From contig KB291799.1 of assembly GCA_000328365.1 (NCBI GenBank), positions 521,372 through 585,371 of the forward strand: 64,000 bases of DNA, read 5' to 3'. The translations under genes were made by a program, and so were the position numbers. The notes beneath the pieces were generated by a model. The model was not told the origin of the DNA and did not search any database. It was given only the letters and a program-made list of their open reading frames with translations. The DNA comes from Capitella teleta (lineage: Eukaryota; Annelida; Polychaeta; Capitellidae). Shown here piece after piece: positions 20,601-32,905 of this stretch. Numbering within the stretch: the first letter of the stretch is position 1; every line of letters begins with the position of its first letter.

Positions 20601-23479
20601 ACATCTATATTCGTAGCTCACACGAACCCATGGTCGGTGATTGTGTTGCAATTCGCATGCTTGACATGGCGAGTCAAAAACCATGGGTGAGAATCCCATG
20701 TGATTTTCCTTTGATGAGATCCACCTTTGTTTGCCAGAACATTACAGCTAGGCAGGTTGAAGATTATGCTGATGCGTCTATAACAGATGTATCCGAGTAC
20801 TGCCCCAGTCCCTGGGTATACACCAACAGAAGATGCATTCGTTTAATTTCCAAAACCGGGCTCTCACTAAGTGAGAATTCGGAAAGTCTCTGTGGAAGTT
20901 TGGAGGGGCGCTTGATGTCTCTACAAGAATATTTCATGCTAGCTGAGTTTGTTTTCTCATTTGACGGATGGCTGGATAATCAAGAAAGCACAATTCTTTT
21001 GCGTTCTGAAGAGGGAACATGTTATCTAGTCTCATGGTCTTTTATTTACCAAATATGGAGGAATGTGAGCCTATCTTGCGACCATGTAACCCCCGAGTAC
21101 CAGTTATGCGAGGTAGATCCTCTACCAACCCGAACAGCTTGTCCTGTAGCTTACACAAAATGTGCTGATGGATCATGCCTTCTAGGGCAACATATCTGCG
21201 ACGGAGAAGCAGACTGCCCAACTGGTGACGATGAGCAAGGGTGCTCAGAATGCTATGATGAACCTGTATTTGAAGAGTGGTTACATTTCTGTAATTGCCC
21301 TGCAAGGAAGACACCATTACTGTTCCGCTGTGCCAAAAGTGGTCAGTGTATTTCTCTTGCCAAAGTATGCGATTGTTATGATGATTGTGATGATGGCAGT
21401 GATGAAATGTGTCACCCAACTTACTGCGGAAGGAGGCGTTGTGCGGTGAGTAGTCAAGTGCAAGCCAAACTGACTGATTCTTTAATACGCTTCAAAGAGC
21501 TGGATGACTGTTTGGGGGATGACTGTGAGGAGACGTCTTCTATGTGTGAATTACCCGAATTTATCCCGTGTTCCAAAGGAAGCAGCCAATGCTATCCAAG
21601 ACATAAAACTTGCATTTATGAGCGAAAGTCCTCGATGGAGATAAGATATTGCTGGAGTGGCGCACACTTGCAAAATTGTCAACACTTCATGTGCCCCCAG
21701 ATGTTTCAGTGCAAAGTACCAGGTAGCACTGGTGGTTACTGCGTTCCTCTCAGTCATGTTTGCGATGGCGTTGAAGATTGCCCGTTTGGTCGCGACGAAT
21801 TTAATTGCACGTCAATGAATGCCATCTATCAAGGCGCTTTGTTTTGCAAGAAAGATTTGCAAATTTTGCACATGTCAGCTGTTGGTGACGACATTGTTGA
21901 TTGTCCTTTGTCGAGAGACGACGAGAAGGTCTGTTCAGATTTTACATGTCATCCAGATTGCCACTGTGAAGGCATGGTTCAATTTTGCAATGTAACTTTT
22001 GAAGAGATGAAGGATTCATTTCATCGTGCAACTGTCACACTTTTCTTCAACACCCACATGAAAACTTTACCGGTCAGTGTAACGTCACTCACATCTTTGG
22101 TAATTCTCAGCTTGTCTTACAATCAACTGACAATTGTAGATAAAACGATGTTCAGCACACATACTCACTTACAAGTTCTCTTATTGAACGCAAATATTAT
22201 TAGAAATATTGAAGTTGGGGCTTTCCGGGCAAACCAGCACCTTAAATTTCTCGATTTGAGCTTTAATCAGCTTCAGAAGACACACACCGGAATGTTCATC
22301 GGTTTAAAAAGGTTACAGGGACTCAATTTGAGCTTTTGTGACATCAATATAATTGAAAAAGGGTCTCTGGATCTTCTCTTGCACCTGGAAGTACTGGATC
22401 TCCGCTCAAACAAAATTAATCACCTTCCCGATCTTTTCAAAATTGACAGCATTAACTTGCTTAATTTAGAAGGTAACTTGATAACCGTTACAAGACGAAA
22501 CCTGATATATCTCTCCAAGCCGACAATCAGACGTTTGAAGGTGGATCGTGCAAACCATGCATTGAGATGTGCTCTCAAGGGAGCAGATGTAGTGCTCGAA
22601 CCCTCCGTCCAAGGAGAGTGCTACCAACTGGTTCGGTACGAAGCCATGCGGGTGATCCTCTGGTTTTTGGGAATAGGAATCCTGTTGAATAATATGGCAA
22701 GCCTATTGTGGAGATGGCCTCAGAAAGGTGCGCTGAATTTGTTATTGCTCGTCCTGAGCATGCTGAACTCCCTCAGCGCTTGGCATTTGTTAGCAATTGC
22801 AATATTTGGCTCTTATTATTCGGATTTGTTTTTCATTTATCAGAATGAATGGAATGGTGCTTCGTTCTGCACAACCATGAAGTTTGTCACGAGCATTCAG
22901 AGCGATTTATCCATGATGATCACGCTGAATGTTCTCGTGGAAAAGTATAGAGGGATCTCTCAGAAAACTGTGTCCGATGGCGTGGTGCGCATCGCTTACG
23001 TTTCGCCTGGCCTGGTTGGCAGCGCTATTGTAGTCGCACTCGGGCTTATACCAAATCATGGACCCGTGGATTGGATGACCTGTGACGAGTGCTATGGGAT
23101 TCCCGAAGATTCTTCAATCGTCTCAGTTTTTGTTCTCATTTACACATGCTTGTTGCGCATCCCTCTGCTGGTGACAATTTGGTTGATGACCTCGTTTATC
23201 TTTGTGACTCTTCGCCGGAAGATGACCAATGTGAAAGGAAGAGTTTCTGGCGGTAACTCACAGGGAAGGGTTTTAGCTGGACTGCTACCCCTCGCAATTT
23301 TCAATTCTTGCCCTTGTATTATGCAGTTGGTCATCTCATTTAATATTAGACACGCTATTGTGAAAAGGAAACTGATCTATTTTATTTGTGTCCAATATAT
23401 TGCTTGTCTGTTTAATCCTATTAACCACACTTTAAACACAAAGCAGTTTAAAACATGGATTAATAATAAGATTCATTAA
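17602..23479 (+). CDS. CUB/CTLD/LDLa/LRR seven-transmembrane receptor (GRL101-like)
   Basis: Exons 17602-20364 and 20420-23479 join in phase across a 55-bp intron (gtatgc...ttcacag) and give 1,940 residues. A signal peptide (about 1-25) is followed by a very long ectodomain with CUB-like segments (about 105-330, e.g. HWSIRLP...SNDCTPDRIYIY). A C-type lectin domain spans about 838-1026 (split by the intron), and a second Cys-framed one about 1049-1151. Next are LDLa repeats at about 1162-1196 (CDGEADCPTGDDEQGC), 1222-1252 (CYDDCDDGSDEMC) and 1346-1384, a degenerate one at about 1396-1426, LRRs at about 1431-1608, and seven helices at 1665-1926. The class A core is divergent: DRY is EKY (VLVEKYRGIS) and NPxxY is NPINH, while NP and the LNT after TM7 are kept. 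LDLa+LRR+7TM architecture is that of mollusc GRL101 and LDLa-type LGRs. The C-tail is very short. The ligand is unknown. Confidence 0.9.
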
Positions 23480-25925
23480 CTCTCAAATAGCAGTAATATA
23501 GACTTGTCACTTCTCTGCTCTCTTGGGGATTGCACCAGGTGGGCGGATTACGCTAACAAGGACTGTTATACATCAAATTGGATAAAGATCTCGGAATATT
23601 ATATAATCTTATTCATAATAATTTGTCACGGATTATAATCAGGAGCTCCTTTCGTTCCTTTCAGAAGGTATTAGAGCATTATAAGAATGATTAATTTGTT
23701 AACATATGAAGACACATTTGATGAAGTGAAGTGACAACATCGTGTAAGGTGTACATCTACACTTTATGCATGTATTCTTTCAAGTCTATGAATCCTCACT
23801 GTCACATGTCACCGGATGAACACTTTTTTTTGCACACATGAGCTCATGGAACTTCCCTCCATCACTCTTTTGAGGCATCGTACCTGCTTTCTAATGTTAA
23901 TTGTATAATAATTATCATTTGTTGAGGGAAGGAAACACCCCACCCTCTGTATGCATGATCAATCAAATGATGTTAAGTCAAGGAGCTTGGATAATGAGGA
24001 GGCGCCATAACGCTCAGCAAGCAAAGCGTGAGGTGAAGCCACACCCAGAGCCGTTATGGTTTTAAGCAGGAGACCGCCGCCATGTACACTTACCCAAGAT
24101 AGCTTTAACGGTCGTCATCATAGACCTAGTATAGTAGACCACGCATGGGCCTCGAAACCCCGGCACGCAGTCAAGCGTATCGGTAAAGCGGCGGAGACGT
24201 GGTGCAAAGGCATTTCGTTCCGCCGTTGAAGTAGGCCTTGATTTAAAGTTCTTTCATATACAAGTAGATTTTTGTTTTTTGTTTTTGTATTATGCATTAT
24301 GATTTGATCCTGAAGTTTCAAAAGCAGGGAAGCGTGTAATTGGAAGTGCATGTGGTTGAGTTATATATTCAAAGGAATTTCCAATCCAGAAGAAAAGTAC
24401 AATAGAGACAAATGAGGTCGAGATGGAGGTTATTTAGCTTTATTTGAATACTTAAATGACATGAACTATTGATTAGAGATACCTATGAATTTTAACAGTA
24501 TTTCGACGGTAATATTGAGTCACTAAATAGTGCGGTGTGATGAATCAAGAAATATGTGGTTAAAAGATGGAAGGAAATTTGGCATATGCTTCCCCCAGGG
24601 CATTTTATTTACTGTAGCGTAGCTTATCTTTGATAACTCTCCGCAGGGCAATAGACAGCCTTTGGATTTCAAAGCTATGTCGTTTTCATTCATCAGCTTT
24701 CAACGCCGATTCACTGGCGCCGCTAGAGGAGTGAAGAAAGTAAATGTATAACATTTTCTTTTCAAAACAAAGCTCAGTGTCTCGGAAGTTGGTGCTTTAT
24801 TGGTGATAAATCCATAGGCCTCATTGCAATTAATTTGCAAACGACCAGATTGCCATGTCGCAACCTTAAACAAAGGCGCAGTGACTTCATCTATTCAATT
24901 AATTATGCAGTGCAAAATTATCAATGCCGATCAAAGTTTGTCGGAGGCTTTCCTCCAACGAACCGAATCAATGAAATAGTCATATGAGCGAATAATGAAA
25001 CGGTACAATAATTTATATGTTAATCACTGGATTACATCGTTACAAGACGGCATTTTTTAATGCTTTAACATCGTTGGGTCAGAGCCAGACTATTTAAAAT
25101 CAAAATCCAACTGGAACAGGGGATTAACAAAAATGGGTTATCTGTTTCCTGTCAATTGCGTTGGTGTTGTTAAGCATACTCTCGTGATAATTATTACGTC
25201 GTTTGATAAAGTTTTTCTGTTTTGTATAATGGCTTGCACACAATAACACTTCAAATATTATTACTAAGTTTCTGATCTAGTAGCCACGAATGGGCCAGTG
25301 CACCATGCTCGTCGTCTGAATGCATAGCCTCAGCATAAAGACATGTGCACATCATATAACACGATGCTTCAGTCATGGCCTTGCTTGGCTAATCAGTGTG
25401 GAACAAATGATTAAATGGACAAGAAATCGGCAACGTTATTCAAAGATTACATTCCACAACTTTAAAGTTGCCATGAACTCTCATGATCCGCTTGAATATA
25501 AAAATAAAGCCCATTGAAACGATTTGTAACGCATGAACTGCTCAATAAGTCTTCAGAAACTGTCTGAAAACAACATTTCCATAAATGACCCAGATTAATA
25601 AAAACTATTTCGATGCATAGTTGCTGGATATATGAATAGCTCTATAATTTTATGAGACTTGAGTGTGAGAGTTCAGTGAATAACTCGCGATATTTCGCGA
25701 TATCTCGCGATATTTCGTCATTATTTCCTTGACTCAACAATCTAACCCAGCTGGATAACATGTGGAACTTCCTGTTGCAAATAACTCAACAATCTAACGC
25801 ATCCGGATGACTTAATCCATCCGCGAGGCCAAAATTACAATTGAATGCTTTATCTATATCTTATCATATCTCTGGTCGTCATATTATAAATTCTAACCGG
25901 ATAACAAGATTCCTGGGATTTTGTT
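23480..25925. other. Intergenic, no gene recognised
   Basis: AT-rich DNA with no supported coding region. At 25685-25720 there are three close copies of TCGCGATAT. At about 25729-25755 and 25785-25811 an imperfect repeat starting ACTCAACAATCTAAC occurs twice. Confidence 0.5.
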
Positions 25926-26740
25926 TTGCCATTAATTGAAAGCTTACTAAATTTATACCCTTTTGTCATGTCATTTGATATGTTTTATTTTTGTGTACCT
26001 TTTGTGTCACTTTCCCAGGATCACCTCGAGTTATTTTTGGGAAAAGTCCGTCGTCATTTTGGATGCAATAATAATCCCACCGTAACTCAATTTTGTTCAG
26101 CATTCAAGCGATTGGTGACTGATGTTAAATATATAACCCGTGAAATTGCCTACCCCTGGAATCTGTACCCATTCTTACTGTGAGCATATTAGAGTAGATG
26201 ATGAGCTCATTCCTTCACATGATATTGAATTTTCTTCCAACAATTCTGGTGCTTTGTCTCCACATATTCAAATGAAATGCGCCTTTATTGCTGGTTCGTA
26301 TCAAACTTAAAAAATCTACTCAGTGCGTAACATGTGTCAGTACCTTCACCATTGCTGATAACTCACCCCACCCTTTTGTAATCCGTCACAAGTCGAGACG
26401 TTATCAAACTTTTTCCATTTATTGACCTCATAAAAATTTGTCTTTATTGTGAGAAACTATTGTATTATCAAATAGCCAAAATTTATCAAATTATCATATA
26501 TCTTCCATTGTATCATCTGCCCGTAACATTGGCGTTTTTGTTTCCCTTTCCTCTCTCATCATATGTTTGAATCTCACCCTTTAAAAAATCGTGTCATTAA
26601 TTTAATTAAAACAATAGCCGAGAAATATTTGCAAATTAGATATTTCTATGCGGCAAAACAGTATTGAGTACTCCTTACAAATAATTTATCAAAAGTCAGC
26701 CGCCAAAGAGGTACAGAACTCATCATATTTAGTGATCTGT
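25926..26740 (+). pseudogene. P-element/THAP9-like transposase, C-terminal relic
   Basis: The plus strand reads QDHLELFLGKVRRHFGCNNN followed by PTVTQFCSAFKRLV. This is the conserved P-element-like 'QDhlE.fF..iR..gG.n.nPt..qF..a.krl' block. Further on, in other frames, come IDLIKICLYCEKLLYYQIA and INLIKTIAEKYLQIRYFYAA, which match the distal P-element region in order. Stops and frame changes lie between them, so it is broken. The TTTCCCAG just before GATCACC could be an old splice acceptor. The N-terminal THAP and catalytic parts are not visible. Confidence 0.65.
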
Positions 26741-27311
26741 ACTTGTGGATTTTTTTTCTCTATTTTTACAACTCTTTTTTCATCTAATAATTTGTACCGT
26801 GCATGTTTTCATGTTTATCTATCTATGCGTGTATACTATGTTCTCATAATAGTTGTAGTATGTATTCTGACTATAATTGTTGTAGTGAATAAAATTTCAA
26901 CATTTGAAATTCAGTCTGAACTTCTCTTTTCCCTATCGCATCGTATCATATCTGCGTATCGTTCATTGAGTTATAAAATTATGTAACAGTGTATCGACGA
27001 TAACCCCTGGTGATGTACATTTAATAACTGGCCTGCATGCAAGGGAAGCAAATTAAGATATACAAAAGCGCCTGTATCAACTTGAGTTGGTGTGAGTAAC
27101 ACATTCGGTCAGTTGAAGCTCCGGTCAGTTTTGGGTGAGTGGAAATGGCCGTCGCTGTGCGCTCGAGGGGAAAACCAATAGAGGCGGCTTCAGTGGTTAT
27201 GCAATAGGTGTCTCCTTGTTATCTAAGCTCCTTATGTTAAGTGTCAACCTTTGTTCTAATGAGCAATGCCCATGAGTAATTACCCCCCCCCCTCACCCTG
27301 TAATCCGTTAT

Positions 27312-27524
27312 AATTGTAATTCTTCGGTGACTCTGCAGTGCTGCCCAACTGCGTAACAAGGCCGGGTGCTGTGTACTACTGTCTATGGCGGTATGCAGGA
27401 TAAAGAACCCTTGGGATTTATCGATAAGAGTAGGGGGAAACCCCTGTATCAGGCCTTCTGTTCTGGCGCCCGTATCATCCGATCGGATTGGGGGGAGCCG
27501 TAAAACCCCATCACTCACTCATTC
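27312..27524 (+). repeat. 5'-truncated SINE copy
   Basis: Matches the second half of the 3397-3728 SINE (TTCTTCGGTGACTCTGCAGT through GCCGTAAAACCCC) and lacks the tRNA-derived head. Its tail is (TCAC)n followed by a C-run at 27528-27541. Confidence 0.85.
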
Positions 27525-27636
27525 CACCCCCCCCCCCCCCACCCGTTCTTCTGCGCAATTGTGTATCGGTAATAATCGTGCGTGAAACATGTTTTCACTT
27601 TAGCATAATTTCACGTCTCGCTTTGATCATCAACGG

Positions 27637-27699
27637 AAAGCGAATCAAATATTGCATGTTCGATTGAACTAATCGAACGTGCAATATTTGGTTCGCTTT
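27637..27699. ncRNA. 29-bp-stem hairpin, candidate small-RNA precursor
   Basis: Left arm 27637-27665, loop GAACT (27666-27670), right arm 27671-27699. Twenty-seven of 29 positions are Watson-Crick and the other two are T opposite G, so in plus-strand RNA the stem is unbroken. The 63-base size is in the pre-miRNA range, but it could equally be a tiny MITE. No expression evidence is available. Confidence 0.4.
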
Positions 27700-27809
27700 A
27701 GACATAATTATATAAATAACAACATCCTATCTGTAAGAAAAAAAAAAAAGATACATATAAATACAATGCGTTGCATATATGTTAGACCCTGGAGCAGATT
27801 GTAATTAGC

Positions 27810-28690
27810 CAGAATCGGTTGGCTGCAGTAAAAATGACCGGCTAGCTGCTTAAGCCGCTCCATCAATCAGAGATATCAGCTCAGTATTGATCGGCGGCTA
27901 GCAGCGGCTTGAAGTGGCTTGGTAATGGTTGCTATGTCATCTTATAGTATAATGATGCCATTAGTTAACACAAACATGCACTCCTCTCTACATGCGGTAC
28001 TAGTGTGGTAATTTTGAGATTGGACGATTTCCAAATCCTATGATGTCCCACTTAATTACACTCTCATGCTTGACTCAAGTTCAAGAGGTTTAGGCCGTTT
28101 CATAAACTTCAAAAACATTATTTTTAACCATGAACATCATAGTCACATCATCACTTCGTTTGTTCGTTGACGCAAATTCAGCAAGATTCTAATTAACTCT
28201 TTTATGGCAAGCAAATAAAATATGCAGCGGGAAGAGGAAGCAAATAGAGGAACAGTTTGGAAAGGAAAGAGGATGACAAACCGAATGAGTTGTTGCATCA
28301 AGATCTTGAATGAAACATTCCTATGTCAGTCCGATATATTTTGGGACAACCCTCGTACATGTATATGTACGGGCATGCAATCCATAAAGTACCGGTATGG
28401 CATAAATCCTTAAAATAATTTTAATGAAGTAAACTGAATAAAATCTACTTCCACATATATAGCTCAGATGGTAAGTATATAAAAATACCATAAACGCAAT
28501 AAAGACTTGTACAAATAATAAATTCTTATAATACTGAATGTAAAATACATGGATTGAATCGGCTGAGAGCCGCTGTTGACGTAATCGACTGATAGCGGCT
28601 GGCCGACGGCCGCAATCGGTGGCGGCTGGCTAAACGTCCAATCGGCGGCTGCTAGTACATATCGGCGGCGGCTCCGTGGTTTAATACCTT
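27810..28690. repeat. Degenerate CGGCGGCT(A/G)GC-type dispersed repeat
   Basis: Two clusters (about 27815-27915 and 28555-28680) carry many variants of a unit like ATCGGCGGCTGGC. They include GATCGGCGGCTAGCAGCGGC and AATCGGTGGCGGCTGGC, and stand out as GC-rich in AT-rich DNA. The spacing is irregular, so this is not a clean tandem array. Confidence 0.5.
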
Positions 28691-29358
28691 TATATAGCGG
28701 CGAGGCAGAGAATGTATTGATGGGGTGTAAAAGTGCCAAAAGCTTATGTTAATTGTTCAACTATTCTCGGACGCAAGCTACCGACGAAAGGTCTCGACGA
28801 ATGTGTGTTGAGAAAACCGAGAAAAAATGCTTCTCATGTCTTTGTGGCATAATTCCCATCAAACAAAAAGTGTATCATGAGAAAATTCAGTTCTCTTTAC
28901 TTTCCTTCCAAAATCCCATTTTAATCGTTCATTTTATTCAGCCCAATGAACCGTGCCGATATAGGCTGATATCAGCACAGTTGCCCATGTCCTGCACAGG
29001 CTTGTCGTTCCGAAAATGGAAGGTGCATAATATTATGCGCAGTCTGTGAGTCATGTTTTGACGTACAGTGTTGCTCTTTCTATCGTGAGAAGTGCGCTAA
29101 ACCTTTGCCCCCCTTTTATCTTTATAAGATTTATGGCGATCTTAGTGATTACGTAGCCTATTTAATCAACTGATAATCAATACTGCTTAACCAGCACATT
29201 TGACGAGATCCGGGAAGTCCACAGCCAAATTCGCAGTGAGTTGCAAGATCTATGTCGAATAGTTAGTATGCGTGATTGTTTGTGTTTTAATAAATTGAGG
29301 CATTTAGGTACATATTCTGCAAACCGTACACATTGTTTGAGGGTATTATGATATATAA

Positions 29359-29553
29359 ATGTACTTACGAGTGGCGCTGGTATACTTTATTCTCCTACTA
29401 CCGAACCTGATGGGAAGATTACACAATGCAATTGACTCTCTTCAGATCACACACAAATGCAATGTACATTATTTGAAGGCAAGCGCGTACCGGCCCGATG
29501 CCAAGCTAAGCATCAAATTCGGCTGTGGGCAAAGAAGAACCTCCACAAAATAG
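29359..29553 (+). other. Unsupported 64-codon ORF with signal-like start
   Basis: The frame begins MYLRVALVYFILLLPNLMG, which resembles a secretion signal, and continues with a short basic tail. There is no homology, intron or upstream signal, and it may be chance. Confidence 0.15.
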
Positions 29554-30596
29554 AACGGCTCAGCTCGGAAGAGTCCATTCGTTAAATTTGGGGATGATTG
29601 ATAGCTTAATCTAAAGTTTGGATTCGTGTAATTATATGAGGGCTTCGCTCAGTTCGCTGCAACATTGGACGTTAATACTATAATTATACGATGCACACAT
29701 TGGCCAGTGCTCTAAAAAACACAGTAATGAAAACGTGTCACTAATCATTTAATTTATATTTGCCACAATTATTTCATTCCCATTTCCCAATTATTAATCC
29801 AAACATGCCAGCAGCAGCCATGCGTTTGTCGGAAAATGCGATCTAGAATCATGCATATTCATGAGTGAGATATGCATATTCATAATTCATGAGTGAGATG
29901 TGGGGTCAGGTCTACGACTGCGTGCATGTGAAGAGATGTAAAACATTTCTTGCACGATAAATATCCATCACGTGTTAATTATTAAAAACCTTTCAATGCT
30001 ACTTGTATACTTCAGTCGACCACTGCCCGAAAGGAATGGAGTGGAATCATTCGGGTGTTATCATCTTGCAGAGGTGGCTGTTCCATGTCTTGCGCACACC
30101 CGCTTTATCTTCAATAACCAGGCCCGATGTCAAGCTACTTCCCTATTTTAATTGACTGGACTGCATTGCTTGCTGACCAAAAAGGAAGTTATCAGCAACG
30201 CTCTGTCTATCGTATATAAAATGTATGAAAATTGAAAACGATATTGTGGTAATAAAGGATGCAAAAGATCCCGAGACTGACTCCAATGTTTCAGTATAGG
30301 GATCATTCTAAAGTTACCTTCAAGGATGAGGAACTGTATAGCCACTCAATTGACAGATTCTTCATTGAAAAAAAAAATAAAAAATAAAAAATAAATAAAA
30401 AAGGAAATACCATGGATGCTTGGGATAAATAACTGCTGAAACCAATCTCTTGGTATTTTACAAACAACTATTCGTTGCTCAGAACGTGTATTTTACCATT
30501 ATACTGCATATAATTATATGCATGCAGTATTATGGTAAACGTAAATTGATGTGTTCTTGTTTTGTTTGTTTTTTTTGCTTTTTTTTGTTTTGTTTT

Positions 30597-30747
30597 TTCT
30601 TTTCTTCTTCTTCTTCTTCTTCTTCTTCTTCTTCTTCTTCTTCTTCTTCTTCTTCTTCTTCTTCTTCTTCTTCTTCTTCTTCTTCTTCTTCTTCTTCTTC
30701 TTCTTCTTCTTCTTCTTCTTCTTCTTCTTCTTCTTCTTCTTCTCTTT
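30597..30747. repeat. (TTC)n microsatellite, left of gap
   Basis: Uninterrupted TTC triplets running into an N gap. Confidence 0.95.
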
Positions 30748-30797
30748 NNNNNNNNNNNNNNNNNNNNNNNNNNNNNNNNNNNNNNNNNNNNNNNNNN
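30748..30797. other. Assembly gap, 50 N
   Basis: Fifty N between two near-identical flanks that both lead into TTC repeats. Confidence 1.
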
Positions 30798-30975
30798 GGA
30801 GGTGTTCTTGTTTGGTTGGTTTTTTTTGGCTTTTTTGGGTTTGGTTTTTTCTTTTCTTCTTCTTCTTCTTCTTCTTCTTCTTCTTCTTCTTCTTCTTCTT
30901 CTTCTTCTTCTTCTTCTTCTTCTTCTTCTTCTTCTTCTTCTTCTTCTTCTTCTTCTTCTTCTTCTTCTTCTTTTT
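30798..30975. repeat. (TTC)n microsatellite, right of gap
   Basis: A T-rich leader followed by TTC triplets. The leader repeats the one at 30550-30600 with several T-to-G changes. Confidence 0.9.
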
Positions 30976-31106
30976 ACAAAATCTCATTCAAAATTGGTGG
31001 CCGATATTATATTGTTTTCTCGCATAGAAATTTTACGTGACAATGAGAATATATAATTGATATGTGATTTCAAACTGACTCATTTAAAAGTGGGTCTGAC
31101 CTTAAC

Positions 31107-32309
31107 ATGAACCCATTCATTTCAGATATGCAGGTGCAGCAAGTCGGTCAGCAACAGCCGCAGTATGTTATCCAGGGGTCAATGCCCAGCCAAACTTACA
31201 TCCAAGGGCAACAGGTACACCAGGGACATGTAAACCAGAGTTATGCTGGTCCTGTCCGAGTGGTCAGCCAGACGCCTGGTCAAGTGAACCCTGTTGCGAC
31301 TCCAGTGGTTGGTCTCCAGCAACAGCAGCAACAACCATTCGTCGTCGTTCAGTCACAAATTCCCGGGAGAGTATGAATAATTCAACCAAACTTTCAGAAA
31401 TTCAACTCGTAGATCATGATTTACAGGAATTCCCAAACTACAAGTGGAGAAACTCTTACATCGTTGGAATCAGCCACATTGTGATCGGGATTCTCTGCAT
31501 CATATTTGGCGGTGCCGCCCTCGGAGTCCATGCCTGGGGCGCCGTTGTTGGCCATGGCATTTGGGGTGGCATAATGGTTGTTTTTTTTAATAACGTCTTT
31601 GTTGTTTGTGCTAAATGTCTCTTTTGACAGTTCATTATCACTGGGGCACTCGCATTAGTCGCCTCCAAGACCAAAAGCTATTGCAGCGTAAGCTTTTATT
31701 CCCATGAGTGTAGGAAGATTACTCAATTGATGATGCTCTCTCTTCAGATCTCATCTCATTTGGGCCTGGCTTGTTCGTCGATGGCAATAGCTTTGCTTGG
31801 GTTTATTCTGTGTATAGCAGGATGCTATGACGATTGGGTAAAGATAATTGTGATATGCAATTCCTTTGCAAGGCTCAATGATTTCTTCTTTTTATAAGCG
31901 AACCACTCGTGTGGCAATGAATGGTATCCTATGTTTCCTGTTCTTCCTCGAGATTGGTATGGCCTCATGGTCTGTGGTTATCAGCAGCATTTTGTGTAAC
32001 AGTTCAGGAAGCTGTGACTGCGCTTGTTTTGCATGCGATGAATGCTACGAAGGACAAGAGATTGTGGTAAGCATTAAATGATTTACTTATAAAAAGGTAA
32101 TAGTACTAATGTCAATACAGTACGTGCCACAACAGATGCAGGTGCCTAACATGGCTGCAACCGGAGTCAACCTCGTGCCAGCTGCAGCTAGTGGTCATCA
32201 AGCTCAAGCCCTAGCCGGAGTCCACCGAGCACAAGCTGAACCCCTGTCTCTTGAAGCCGCTGCACAGAATGCGGAAGATCTGCCTCCAAAGTACGATAGC
32301 GTTGGTTGA
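31107..32309 (+). CDS. Four-pass membrane protein (MS4A/tetraspan-like) with PPxY tail
   Basis: Six exons: 31107-31370, 31427-31576, 31631-31687, 31748-31837, 31899-32066 and 32121-32309, all in phase, 305 residues. Introns are 54-61 bp. Residues 1-88 form a Gln/Pro-rich cytoplasmic N-terminus. Four hydrophobic segments follow: YIVGISHIVIGILCIIFGGA, then the exon 2-3 segment FIITGALALVA, LACSSMAIALLGFILCIAG, and ILCFLFFLEIGMASWSVVIS. The last precedes a Cys-rich CNSSGSCDCACFACDECYEG and a cytoplasmic tail ending PPKYDSVG. The layout (SH.VIGILCIIFG, four helices, PPxY) is like the CD20/MS4A-type or TMEM tetraspan families. PPxY can recruit Nedd4-type WW domains. The start could alternatively be the ATG at 31128, because TTTCAG just precedes it. 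The donor after exon 2 (gttgtt) is weak. Confidence 0.7.
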
Positions 32310-32766
32310 TCAATTGACTGATTTGATCGTGCTTTTATCTTAAATGTGGTATATATAACATATATCCTCGAACTTTTGTTTAATCCTGTTATACATGTAA
32401 ACATAATTATGCTATAAACGTTTATTCAATCAAATCATTAACTTACTAATTGAATTTGTTATTTTACCTGTGATATAAATTCCAGCTTTACACAAGAGAT
32501 ATCGTCGTCTTTTTAGTTTTGTGAGATGATACTATTTAACATAGGAGATTAAACTGTAGGATTTTAAGACCTCGTTATCCAGAAACGCTTAAAAATAATC
32601 TCAGCTAAATGGCTTTGTGGCGTCTTCAGATAATTAGTTCATTCTTAGAAATACTAATATGAGTCTGCCCTCTGGATTTAATTGCAGCAACACGATTCCC
32701 TGCAAATTTAGATAAAAGAAGTTATTACTCTTCCAAGCTGCATGTGGATCACAGAATGTCATTTGC

Positions 32767-32794
32767 AAAAAAAAAAAAAAAAAAAAAAAAAAAA
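32767..32794. repeat. Poly(A) tract
   Basis: About 28 A residues, followed by (CACT)n-like sequence. Confidence 0.9.
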
Positions 32795-32905
32795 CAACAC
32801 TCACTCACTCTTACAGTCCTCTCCTACTTCGGCACATCTGACTAAAAATATCGTCGGCTTTTTCCGGGATATACCGATCCATTAGCGCCGCTTGACGATC
32901 AAATA

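Noticed and set aside
30450-31056. Several 150-196-codon frames with Ser, Phe, Leu or Lys runs
   Set aside because: Translations of TTC microsatellites and the N gap.
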